Source of the DNA: Funneliformis mosseae
Lineage: Eukaryota; Glomeromycota; Glomeromycetes; Glomerales; Glomeraceae
Length of the DNA stretch: 12,368 bases
Direction: 5' to 3'
Assembly: GCA_910592005.1 (NCBI GenBank)
Contig: CAJVPP010003186.1
Span: 1 to 12,368 of the forward strand
The position numbers and the translations under genes are program-made. Within the stretch, counting starts at the first letter, position 1. Every line of letters starts with the position of its first letter. The notes under the pieces were generated by a model that was not told where the DNA came from, ran no database searches, and saw only the letters and a list, made by a program, of their open reading frames with translations. This document shows positions 1 to 8,147 of this stretch, piece after piece.

Positions 1-12
1 TATAATAAATAA

Positions 13-120
13 AATAATGATAAACGTTATAATAATGAAAATGAATATCACAATGATAGCTGTGATAGCAGTGAAATTGGTGAAAATGTTGATCACGATT
101 TTCCTAGTGATCATTGGTGA
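13..120 (+). pseudogene. possible acidic, Asn-rich C-terminal coding tail (window-edge relic)
   Basis: One frame stays open from just after a TAA at 10-12 to a TGA at 118-120. It encodes an acidic, Asn-rich stretch ending in residues like DHDFPSDHW. Low-complexity acidic tails of this kind are common at the ends of AT-rich fungal genes, so this could be the last part of a gene entering from the left edge. If so, it would converge on the minus-strand pseudogene that ends at 279. I recognise no family, the stretch is short, and AT-rich DNA gives such frames by chance. Confidence is low. Confidence 0.2.
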
Positions 121-278
121 CGTTAATTGGCGCAGTCATCTAGTTACGCAAACAGATTATCACTAACAATGGTATATTTCAATTTCTTTATTTTAATATT
201 TACGTACACTACATAAAAATAAATTTTACATTATTTGCTAGCTTTATCATCTAATCTACATAAATAACAAATATTGAA

Positions 279-953
279 TTACATAACATTATCTTCTAAT
301 AATAAATCTATGTCAATAATTAATTCATTTACATAATTCCGTTGGCTTGCTGGTAAAATGGATAATTAAGAAGTAAGCTGATCAAGTCTTTTAATTTTTG
401 ATAAAACATTTTTATAGGATGCTACTCTTTGATTTTGAAATGCAATTAAATATTCAACATGGATTTTAAGACTTTCAGCAACGAAAGTCTCAAGAAATTG
501 AAGTGAAGACAGACATTTTTTAAATTTTGTATAATTACTAGCGTCAAGATACTTGCTAAGCTTCTGCTTTCATACTTTACTAGCAACAAACAGTCTAATG
601 CTTTCATTAGAAGGATTACTATAAAAAATTAAATATTAGCATATTTTTAATAATCTATATATATAATATAAAATATACTTATAAAGTTTTACAAGTAAGT
701 CTTTATTTAACAAGAGAAGCCATATCTTTATTAAAAGTATGGTGAAAATTATCAAAATATTCTCACACTTTTGTATATAATGCTTTAAATTCTTTAGATA
801 TAGGATCTATTGTTGAAATAATTTTCAGAATAAGAGTTTTGCATAACTCTTTTATAGGATTTCGTATGCGTAAAAATAAAAGTTTGCATTATTCCATAAC
901 TAGATTTGTTATGGTTACTTTATCCATTAATTCTGATGAATACTTGCTTCAAC
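279..953 (-). pseudogene. unrecognised helical-protein gene relic, two exons, six in-frame stops
   Basis: Read on the minus strand, an exon runs from an AG acceptor (rc of 954-955) to 683 and a second exon from 618 to the TAA at 279-281. The 3' exon is 340 bases with an unbroken reading phase. The product is rich in Lys, Leu, Ile and Ser, with likely amphipathic helices such as IRNPIKELCKTLILKII and a C-terminus like IDIDLLLEDNVM. I do not recognise the family. In-frame stops lie at 949-951 (TGA), 889-891 (TAA), 763-765 (TGA), 703-705 (TAA), 570-572 (TGA) and 366-368 (TAA), with no frameshift within either exon. Each stop can come from Trp or Gln by one C-to-T or G-to-A change. The two exons join in phase only if the donor is ATAAGT (rc of 677-682), which looks like a GTAAGT whose first G became A. 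The acceptor at 619-620 is a good TTTTTTATAG. Upstream exons are not visible. This is probably a dead gene. Confidence 0.6.
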
Positions 954-1045
954 CTAATATATTATATAATTAACTTTAAAATGAAAAAAAAAATAAATAG
1001 AACGAATAATCTAATCTAATATTTTTCTTTATTTTTTTAATGAAT

Positions 1046-1157
1046 CAATTGTTTGTTATTTATTTTAGTGATTTTTTTTTAACATTAAAAAGATCCTCAT
1101 TCAGATATTTTTTCACGAGCTTTTCTTATGCCAACAATAATTAATAACAAACAATTG
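1046..1157. repeat. inverted repeat with arms 1046-1064 and 1136-1157
   Basis: The left arm starts CAATTGTTTGTTATT and the right arm ends AATAACAAACAATTG. The two are reverse complements over about 15 bases and continue imperfectly. The loop is about 70 bases. The structure could be the foldback tip of a small decayed element. No target duplication is evident. Confidence 0.5.
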
Positions 1158-1628
1158 TCTTTTATTTAATCATCTATTGTTAATTAACTACTACTGAACT
1201 AATTAATTAATTAACTAAAAAAAGATAATAAATGACAACCTTTTATATTTGATTAATTAAATAAATAATTAATTAAGGGTAATTAATCAAAAAAATCCAT
1301 AAAAGAATTTGCCAAATATTTTTTTCATGACAACTAAATTTTTTTTTAATCACGAACAATAAATGCATTTTTCATTTTACTAAGTACTCATAATTACTTA
1401 AAAAACCTAGAGAATTTCATAATTTTATTATTATTATATTAAAAAATTATGCAAAATTATGCTAAACCAAACGAAGAAACCAAACTAATTTGTAATTACC
1501 AAAAAAAATGTAATTTATCTAAAATGGCAAAATTAACTAATTTATTATAATTTAATACACGAAAATGTATGACGACTAATACAAATCGTGATTATTTTTC
1601 TATTGATTTTTTTGAAACAAATAAAATC

Positions 1629-1663
1629 ACACTAATCAAAAAAATCATGATTTTTACTAGTGT
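1629..1663. repeat. compact imperfect hairpin, ACACTA...TAGTGT
   Basis: ACACTAATC, an A run and ATCA are followed directly by TGAT, a T run and ACTAGTGT, giving an almost loopless palindrome of 35 bases with a three-base length difference between arms. It lies in intergenic DNA. Nothing beside it suggests a terminator or a gene. Confidence 0.45.
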
Positions 1664-1938
1664 AAGCATTTTAGTCTCTCTTTTTTTTCTAATCACTTGA
1701 AGAAAAAATCACTATATATTGAACTGTTATCTGTAAAAGATGATCGCTAGCATAAAGCATTAAATAATAAGCATTAAGCATTAATTATCTATATTTAGAT
1801 ATTACTCTAACCATAAATTGAAATTCTTGGTTGGTATGATAGTTAAAAAAAAATTTGAAAAAAGTTAAAAAAAGGACAAGTAACATAGCATAAGCTTTAC
1901 AACAATCTTTTCTTTATGCTAAATAATATAAATCGTGA

Positions 1939-2019
1939 TCACGTGACATTATATATTTATAAATTTGTCATTTTAAGTCACATGATTTTATATTTTATAT
2001 GTAATTTATAAATTTGGCA
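1939..2019. repeat. pair of imperfect direct repeats (1939-1970, 1978-2019)
   Basis: Both copies begin TCACRTGA and end TTATAAATTTGKCA, with a variable AT-rich middle. The first copy contains the palindrome CACGTG, an E-box-like hexamer, changed to CACATG in the second. The function is unknown; this could be a local duplication or a relic of a tandem array. Confidence 0.4.
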
Positions 2020-2205
2020 CTAAAAAAAAATTACTGCGACTAGATGAATGAGCCAATAGAAATTCTCTTATGTAGGATAATTAATTTAATAGTAAAATTA
2101 ATTAATTTGATTAAAAAAAATTAGAACAATTTATTATTAGTTGGAAATGTTTACTGTGGTATAACATACTCATTTTTCTGTAAGGTGATTTTACTCATTT
2201 TTTTT

Positions 2206-2340
2206 ATGAAAATCAACCAGAGAGATATGCAAGCTGCTGTTAATTAACCTAGCTATTATTCAAGATAAACGAACAAATATTGCCAAAATGCATCCTAATG
2301 CCAAATTGTCTACATGTTAAAATCGTCTTCTAGGCCTCTA
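2206..2340 (+). pseudogene. doubtful coding scrap, possibly a helix-turn-helix transposase piece
   Basis: From ATG 2206 the reading is KINQRDMQAAVN, then a stop. A shift of one base gives LAIIQDKRTNIAKMHPNAK followed by another stop and NRLLGL. The order of features is loosely like the psq-type helix-turn-helix of pogo/CENP-B transposases (DMQAA..., then a piece ending in RLLG). The frame is broken and the resemblance comes from memory of the family only, so this is a lead rather than an identification. Confidence 0.15.
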
Positions 2341-3015
2341 AAAAATTTGTCTTTACCGAAATTTAAGTATATTTACTACAGGTTTTACTTGAAGAAGTAG
2401 TTGATTTCTTTCTTTTAATACTTTTTCCTATAGATAGATACAATCTTAGGATTATTTTATTTTATTAATTAGAATTAGTATTTTTAAACGATTTAGTTTA
2501 ATAATAGATCTTTGGAAATATATCAAAATATTAAAACCTTCTGTGAATTTTAAGTATAAAGTTGAGCTTATAATGTAGTATGTAATAGGTTATTATTTTT
2601 TAAATTAACATGTTATTATAGTTTAATAATGCAAAAATGCTTCTGCAGTAAATATTATGTGTAATTATAATATTTTGAAAGTACTTTAGTAATAATTGTA
2701 TAAATAATGAAGAAACGTTAGAAAATATGCTGATAATTAAACCAATGACGCGGGAATAAATAAAAAAATCTTTACTTCTGGATGATGGATTCTGTTGGAT
2801 AAGTTAGGAGTTAAGAACGTTTTTGTTTTGAATTTGTCATACATTTTTTTATATAAATATTAATTTGTTCTGACAAAAGATTTGCATTTATCATACAAAT
2901 ATATGTAATGTCAGCACATCTTAATGCAGTGTAATGTAAAATTCAATAAATAAAGGATTATAAATTATAATGTTACCAATAAAATAAAATTTTTTTTATC
3001 AAGTAAAATTTTATT
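2341..3015. other. intergenic DNA upstream of Kelch pseudogene A
   Basis: AT-rich with no coding frame that I can support. A TATATAAATAT sequence at about 2850-2860 lies some 160 bases before the ATG at 3016 and could have been a TATA element, but in DNA this AT-rich such strings occur by chance. Confidence 0.4.
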
Positions 3016-3681
3016 ATGGCTTGCAAAAAATATAATAAATTATTTAAATTATTTTTCATCACCATAATTATTCATTTGGTCTTTAAAGTTGAGTCATTTA
3101 CTCCTGTAGGACGTGGCTCACATTCATCTGTCCTTATTGAAAATAAACTATATTTTTTTGGTAGTAGAAATGAAGTAACCTGTATAAATGAAGTATTTTA
3201 CCTTGACTTATCGCAACTATTTGATTCGAGGCTTCCGTTATGAACTGACATTACATTAAATTCAGGAATAAAATTTAATAGTTGTTGGGTGACTACTGTT
3301 GCAGTGAATGATAGTAATAATAAACCAACAATATACCTTATTAGAGGATTTATAATAGATAAAAATGATGCAGATATTTTTACCTCACTAGTTCATATAT
3401 TTAATCTAAAATCTGAGCAATAGAATGCACCTATAATTAAGGGAATAGAGCCATTAAGACGAGGATATGTTCAAGCAGTTGTTGATAATGCTGGAAAAAT
3501 TTATTTATTTGGAGGAGCTTCTTTAGGAGGAACTTTTCAATATTTTAATAATATGATACAGTCCTCAGTGAAAAGAATGGCGGAAACATATTTTGACGGT
3601 ATGTACAAACTTTATTTTAATGTATATTTTGTTTTTTTATTATTTATAAGAACAATACTAACAACAACTTTATATTAGCAA

Positions 3682-4692
3682 TTAATATTTGGTGTGTTCT
3701 TTTTCTATATTGATACATGCTTTAACCTGGTTTAGCATGCTCTCAATGCACTGAAGTAACATAACGTCATCAAGATCATCCCATTCCTGTCAGATTATAT
3801 TAAGGAATACATCGCAAGTAATTTTTTTTTTTGCTACTAAATACTTGATCTTTTTCTCTACCTTTCCCTTTAATACAGCCCATACATTTTCAATAGGATT
3901 CAAGTTTGGGCTGTATGAAGGCCAAGAAAGAACTCATCCTGGAAGATATTTTTTTAAGTTCTCTTGAATATCGTGTGAGGTGTGTTTTGGATCATTATCT
4001 TGTTGGAAGATCCAGCCACATCTATAATACATATTCACGTAGTTATACAGATGGATTTCTAAGATTTTTCAATACAAATGATAATCTAAATTTTCAGTAA
4101 ACAAATAAATGCTGATTTTTCCTTTAGTACTAATTGCTGTCCAAATATGAACCTTAAATGGATGCTTTACTATAGTGGCAATTGGTTCTGCATTATGAGA
4201 CCATGCATATATATTATTTCTAAACATCTAAAGTATTGTTTCATCAGAAAAAATAACTTTTTTCCAGTTGTATCGCGAATGATCATGTTCCCAAAACAAA
4301 TAAAATTCCTTTGCTTTTTAGATCAAGAAAGGAACCTTTCTTAGAAGAACAGAAACATATCCAAGATTATTAAGCTCATGACGTATTGTACGTTCACTAA
4401 CATCAAGGTTGGAATCTTTTTTTTCCAATTTTGCCTTAAGTTCGCCTGTTATAGTAAAATGATTATATTGCAGAATTTTTCCAATATGGTGATGTTGATT
4501 TGAAGCCAATTTTCTTAGACGGCTAGAAGAGTGATCAATAGAAATTTTGCCAGTTTTATTTAGTAAACTGACATATCGTTCATATATATGCAAAAGAATA
4601 CACAATCAATTAGAAATTTCCTTTGCATTACGTACTTTTTGATCTCAAAGTGACTTAACAGAATTTCTTTGTATTTTTAAAGAGCTTGACAT
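3682..4692 (-). pseudogene. Tc1/mariner transposase, full length, seven in-frame stops
   Basis: The enzyme would cut and rejoin element ends at TA sites with a DDE catalytic triad. From ATG at 4692 to TAA at 3682-3684 the frame is 336 codons, the normal length for the family, with no frameshift. An N-terminal helix-turn-helix region (around SERTIRHELNNLGY, residues 103-116) is followed by the catalytic domain: VIFSDET (Asp150), QQDNDPKH (Asp232) and SPNLNPIENVW (Glu268). By my count 35 residues separate the second Asp from the Glu, so DD35E rather than the usual DD34E. In-frame stops: 4645-4647 TGA, 4606-4608 TGA, 4318-4320 TAA, 4228-4230 TAG, 4069-4071 TGA, 3934-3936 TGA and 3790-3792 TGA. 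The last fits a lost Trp before QEWDDL. All are explicable as C-to-T or G-to-A changes. The copy cannot make an active enzyme. Confidence 0.88.
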
Positions 4693-4874
4693 AGTTTCAG
4701 AAAGGAAATCAAAATAAAAACAAATAACAAACCTTAATTTTTTAACTTACCTTTTTAATTTAAGTTTCAATGTCCGATTTGGGCATATAAACAAATGCCT
4801 AAATTTGAAAAGTGGTAAAACCGCAGCCTAAAATAGATGCAGTCTTCCACTGCTATTCTTTTCGCTGGGGACTG
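3682..4874 (-). mobile_element. Tc1/mariner DNA transposon in intron 1 of Kelch pseudogene A
   Basis: The 5' end of the element is clear: the plus strand ends GCTGGGGACTG at 4874 followed by TA, so on the minus strand the element begins CAGTCCCCAGC after TA, as expected for Tc1/mariner insertion at TA. About 180 bases separate this end from the transposase ATG. A matching terminal repeat is not visible between the intron donor (3599) and the transposase stop (3682), so the 3' terminus seems lost or heavily decayed. The start coordinate given is therefore the transposase stop, not a proven element end. The insertion is antisense to the host gene and leaves the exons untouched. Confidence 0.8.
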
Positions 4875-5269
4875 TAATATTAAGTACCATTGATTTAACG
4901 TGATCATATAATTCTATTTATAATTCTTCTTTAGGAAGTATTGCATATACAGCAACATTATTATCAAATGATATCATTGTATATATTGGAGGTCGGGAAT
5001 CTTCTAATGCATTTATAGTAGATATTAACAAAATTGACCTTTATGATACAAAATTTGACACTTAGTCAATAATGGTAAGTATAAAGTATTTATTATGATT
5101 CTACTTCTTCAAACAATTAATTAAACGTTAGAAATTTGTCAAGCAAGCAGTGAGTATTGGTCAAATTGAATCACGTTATAGTCATTCAGCTGTATTAGGT
5201 ATAGTTATACTACCATTAATAATTTATGTTTTGAAACATCAATAAAAATAAATAATTTTTATTCTTATA

Positions 5270-5297
5270 TAGAGAGTGGATAAAAGTATTCGCACAC
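5270..5297 (+). repeat. left terminal inverted repeat of the 598-bp Tc1 element
   Basis: Begins TAGAGAGTGGATAAAAG and ends CGCACAC. It pairs with 5840-5867 with four mismatches, all transitions, the first being the outermost base (T here, C at the other end). Confidence 0.9.
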
Positions 5298-5402
5298 TTT
5301 TTCACTCAATATAAAACTTATAATTTTTTGCATTAACAATAAACAGTCAATTAATATTTTATTTAAAGCTAATTAAGATCTACATGTTATATTAAGTAAC
5401 TA

Positions 5403-5610
5403 GTATTTAGTTGTACTACCATTTGCCGCAATCATAGCTTAAATTTATTGCAGCATACTATCGACTAGGTTTCGATAGTATGCTTCAAAATTTCTTGCTA
5501 AGCCTTTTTAACATTTAAGTCAAATTAAATAGAGGTTTTTTATAATCTCAGATGCTTTTCTTGACTTTAGCCCAAAGATTCACAATTGGATTAAGATCAG
5601 AACTTTGAGC
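5403..5610 (-). pseudogene. Tc1 transposase C-terminal fragment, catalytic Glu replaced
   Basis: On the minus strand, 5610-5569 reads AQSSDLNPIVNLWA, the DDE-domain motif that normally reads SPDLNPIENLW. The catalytic Glu codon is GTG (Val) at 5581-5583. A second patch, 5438-5403, reads AMIAANGSTTKY, the usual C-terminal part of Tc1 transposases (a Gly-rich stretch before TKY). Frames between the two are broken. The N-terminal DNA-binding region and both catalytic Asp residues are absent, so no activity is possible. Confidence 0.75.
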
Positions 5611-5839
5611 TAGCTAAGATAATGTATAAAGATTGTTTTTCACTTGAAAAATCATTATCAGTTAATTCTTTAGTTTTTAAAATTTTTTTTAGATTGTCAG
5701 AGAAGAAAAATTTATTAAAAAAAAAATAAATTGTTATTCTTTTTATTTTTATAAAATAAATAAACACTTAAGTGTCATGTAAACGCAATTTGTTATTGTG
5801 GTCATATGACTTTACTAGCATTAATTCACGTTATGGAGA

Positions 5840-5867
5840 GTGTGCGGATACTTTTGTCTACTCTCTG
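5840..5867 (-). repeat. right terminal inverted repeat of the 598-bp Tc1 element
   Basis: The reverse complement begins CAGAGAGTAGACAAAAG and ends CGCACAC. The TA at 5868-5869 follows directly, and with G5870 it forms the TAG splice acceptor of Kelch exon 4. Confidence 0.9.
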
Positions 5868-6443
5868 TAGTTCAAGATAAAAAATAATTATAATTGGTGA
5901 AACAAAAGGTGATAGTAGTAAATGGATTAAAGCCATACCAGACCTGACTATTTTGAATATTCAAACATATGAATGGATCATACCACAAATATCATCAAAT
6001 ATTGATGAATTTCTATCACTTGTTCATCATTCAGTAAATTTAGTTGAAAATTATATTATTGTTGCTTTTGGTAAATATTCCATATACATTTTATTTTGAC
6101 TTATCTAATATATAAATGATTTATTGAATTATATAGGCTATCTTACACATCAAAATGATTAAAAGAAGTTTCGTTTTCAAAAAAAGTTTACTTATTAGAT
6201 ATTGGTAACTTTATTTGGGTTGATATATTTAAGCCTAAAAGTTTATCTGAGCCTAAATCTTTAAATACAAGTTCATTGAATACTCCTTTAACAAAAACTA
6301 CTTCGGTCTTACCAAAAACTAATTATGTTGTAATTGGTACAATAAGAGAAATTTTAGGTGCTGTTATTTTAATGATATTTGTAATCTTAGGCTATAAATG
6401 GTATTAAAAGTGAAAACAAAATGATGTGAGCGGTTGTCAATAA

Positions 6444-6858
6444 AAATAGAGAAAATCTAAATTTTGATGAAAAAATTTTCAACAGTTATGTGCTTTAGGA
6501 ATTAAAATTAGATAAAAATTTCAAATTCCCTCCTTTTTAACTAAATTCATAATAATAATTATTTATAACTATTAACATTACATTTTTTATTATTTAAATT
6601 ATTAAGATTATTCTTTAAAGTTTACAATAACAAATCAATTAAATAGATAAAGAAAAACTTATGTACATTTAATTTATTTTTTTAGATCAATGAATGACAA
6701 AAATTTTTCAAAATAACAAATGTAGTAATTTAACATTCTGGATTAGTAATTTAATAGTGAAATCTATCTACATTTTATAAAGTTTATGAGGTATAAATGC
6801 ATTAAATTTGTGATATATATCAATATACATAATTTTAGTAATGAGCTTATTTTAATGA
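6444..6858. other. AT-rich intergenic DNA
   Basis: No coding frame, RNA gene or clear repeat is visible. This stretch would hold the former 3' untranslated region of Kelch pseudogene A. Confidence 0.5.
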
Positions 6859-7050
6859 ATAAACTTAACAGTAATTGAATATGGAATAATAGGGCTTATC
6901 TTTGGGTATATAAGTATTTTTGGATCGTACTGTTTTTATAATTTTAAAACATATCGAAACATCATATTTTTCTGCAAATTATTAAATTATTCTTTCTTAA
7001 GTACTTTTTATGATCTTAATGCGCACCTACAAAATCATAAATTTTATTAA
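6859..7050 (+). pseudogene. possible Kelch C-terminal membrane-anchor relic
   Basis: An open stretch of 63 codons without a usable ATG, ended by TAA at 7048-7050. Its first third reads VIEYGIIGLIFGYISIFGS, then YCFYNFKTYRN: a Gly-containing membrane helix followed by an aromatic and basic juxtamembrane segment. This is the arrangement at the end of Kelch pseudogene A (hydrophobic helix, then GYKWY) and gene C (helix, then LLYRWQKFRR). No propeller sequence can be seen upstream, so if it is a Kelch relic only the last exon remains. It could also be chance hydrophobic translation of AT-rich DNA. Confidence 0.3.
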
Positions 7051-7839
7051 AGTATTCGATTGAATCATTTAAATACTATAAATAAAAGATTAAACTAAGT
7101 ACTTTGGAATTAAATTACAGAAATTTGCTGAATTCAAAGCTGAACTAAGAACTAAAAGTAAAGTCTTTCTGTTCCTACAAATGAAGTAATACATCACATT
7201 AATATTTAAAGACCTTATTAATTAGTATTCTATTTTGCAATAAGTTTTAATTTGTTCAAAATACTCCTATATAAAATAATTGTCCAGAAAATGTTATTGA
7301 AAATATCTGAGTGCATATGGAAAATGTTTGAGAAATGTCACAATCGTCTGGAAAATATACTAAAACATGGTGGATTTCAGATATTACGTGATATCTTGAT
7401 ATTATCTGGAATTTATACTGAAACACGGTGGATTCGAATATTATCTGAACACTATGGCAAATTCTGAACAATTTTCAAAAATTATAAAAATAAATTTGAG
7501 ATGAATATACAAGAACTAACAAAAATTTTAAAGTTAATGATTCCTAGTACTGTACTTATAAGATCGAGCTGTACAAAAGGACTCGTCAAATTGATTTTAT
7601 TATTTTATTTTGCTAAATAAATTTGAAGTTCTAAAAAATTACTTGATTGAAAACTTACTTTATGAGTAAATTCAAAATTTGTTTCATCTATTCAGTTTCA
7701 TTTTCAATTAAATATTTTTGCAAATAATTAATTAGTTCTTGAAGAAGAAGTTTATCAGCAGTTATCAAAACTTAAGAATGTCTGAAACGTGATCATCATT
7801 AGCTTTTTTATTTCTGACTTACCTTTTTTATTACAAATT
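7051..7839. other. intergenic DNA with a local direct repeat
   Basis: AT-rich. It includes the imperfect repeat at 7347-7443. Frames open on both strands at about 7252-7471 seem to be a by-product of that repeat and low stop density, with no recognisable product. Nothing else stands out before the Kelch fragment at 7840. Confidence 0.5.
7347..7443. repeat. imperfect 40-bp direct repeat (7347-7386, 7405-7443)
   Basis: Both copies begin TCTGGAA and contain ATACTRAAACAYGGTGGATT before ending ATATTA. They differ at a handful of positions and one indel. Flanking ATCTGA and TATCTGG words hint at further degenerate units on either side. This may be a minisatellite or the remnant of a dispersed repeat. 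Confidence 0.5.
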
Positions 7840-8147
7840 ATGAGCATATCATTAAAATGCCATTGCATGTTTATTATTTTCATATTTTGTTCTATAATCT
7901 TGAGAATTGAATTATTTACTCATAAAGGTTGTTTGGCACATTCTTCCATTTTTGTGAAGGATAAGCTTTATTTTTTTGGTAATTTGATGGTATTACTAAA
8001 TTAGAAATTTTCAAATCTCAAAAGATTTTTTTATCTTGATATATCTCAACCATTTGATAAATCAAATTCACCATTACTAGCCTTTCATTTGGAAGTGCAT
8101 GGGTAACTGTTGCATTAAATGGTATAAATATGATCAATGTTAGATAA
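7840..8147 (+). pseudogene. Kelch-repeat gene fragment B (N-terminal part only)
   Basis: From ATG 7840 the reading is a hydrophobic signal-like leader (MFIIFIFCSIILRI), then ELFTHKGCLAHSSIFV and KDKLYFFG, matching the start of Kelch A (FTP...GSHSSVL...NKLYFFG). The first frame hits TAG at 8002-8004. Homology continues across frameshifts: FDGITKLEI in another frame, then FFYLDISQPFD back in the first frame, and FGSAWVTVALNG in a third frame, ending with TAA at 8145-8147. This covers only the first Kelch blade and the start of the second; the rest of the gene is absent downstream. Unlike copy A, the damage includes several small indels, so B is probably the older relic. It lies on the same strand as A, 1.4 kb downstream. 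Confidence 0.75.

Larger units (their letters stand above)
954..2205. other. AT-rich intergenic DNA with small repeats, no gene seen
   Basis: Very AT-rich, with many TTAATTAA-like tracts and long A or T runs. I see no convincing coding frame. A short minus-strand stretch around 1100-1135 reads like VGIRKAREKISE followed by TGA, and could be a further exon scrap of the pseudogene ending at 279, but this is weak. Three small repeat structures in this stretch are listed separately. Confidence 0.6.
5270..5867 (-). mobile_element. internally deleted Tc1/mariner element in intron 3 of Kelch pseudogene A
   Basis: A 598-bp element bounded by 28-bp terminal inverted repeats that match at 24 positions; all four differences are C/T or G/A transitions. 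TA lies on each side (5268-5269 and 5868-5869), the standard Tc1/mariner target duplication. Fully coding Tc1 elements are about 1.3-1.7 kb, so most of this one is missing; it keeps only scraps of transposase on the minus strand. It would have needed enzyme from another copy. Its ends differ from those of the element in intron 1, so this is a separate family. The right boundary abuts the splice acceptor of exon 4. Confidence 0.87.
3016..6443 (+). pseudogene. Kelch-repeat membrane protein pseudogene A (five exons, two Tc1 insertions in introns)
   Basis: Intact family members are secreted or membrane-anchored proteins with a Kelch beta-propeller, probably for binding rather than catalysis. Exons: 3016-3598, 4935-5074, 5132-5198, 5871-6070 and 6137 onward. 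Donors are GTATGT (3599), GTAAGT (5075), GTATAG (5199, weak) and GTAAAT (6071). The product starts with a Lys-rich n-region and a hydrophobic core (LFFITIIIHLVF), then FTPVGRGSHSSVL. Kelch blades show as KLYFFG, IYLFGG, IVYIGG and IIIIGE, and a membrane helix (ILGAVILMIFVILGY) lies near the end. Breaks: TGA 3241-3243, TAG 3421-3423 and TAG 5063-5065, all where Trp is expected; a one-base loss in the A run at 5879-5884; a net one-base loss near 6155; TAA 6405-6407 and TGA 6411-6413 in the cytoplasmic tail. GG motifs are changed to GS and RG, again as G-to-A. Exon joins, positions and phases match gene C. The true end is uncertain, between 6407 and about 6443. Confidence 0.85.

Noticed and set aside
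3599..3681. A left terminal inverted repeat for the intron 1 Tc1 element.
   Set aside because: I looked for a copy of CAGTCCCCAGCG between the donor site and the transposase stop and found none that I could support.
3906..4344. Plus-strand open frames at 3906-4100 and 4147-4344.
   Set aside because: They are antisense shadows of the minus-strand Tc1 transposase, whose motifs (QQDNDPKH, SPNLNPIENVW, IFSDET) lie on the other strand. The products are not protein-like.
7252..7471. Overlapping 71-codon open frames on both strands.
   Set aside because: They mirror each other over the local direct repeat, have no signal, motif or homologue that I know, and are explained by low stop density in that repeat.
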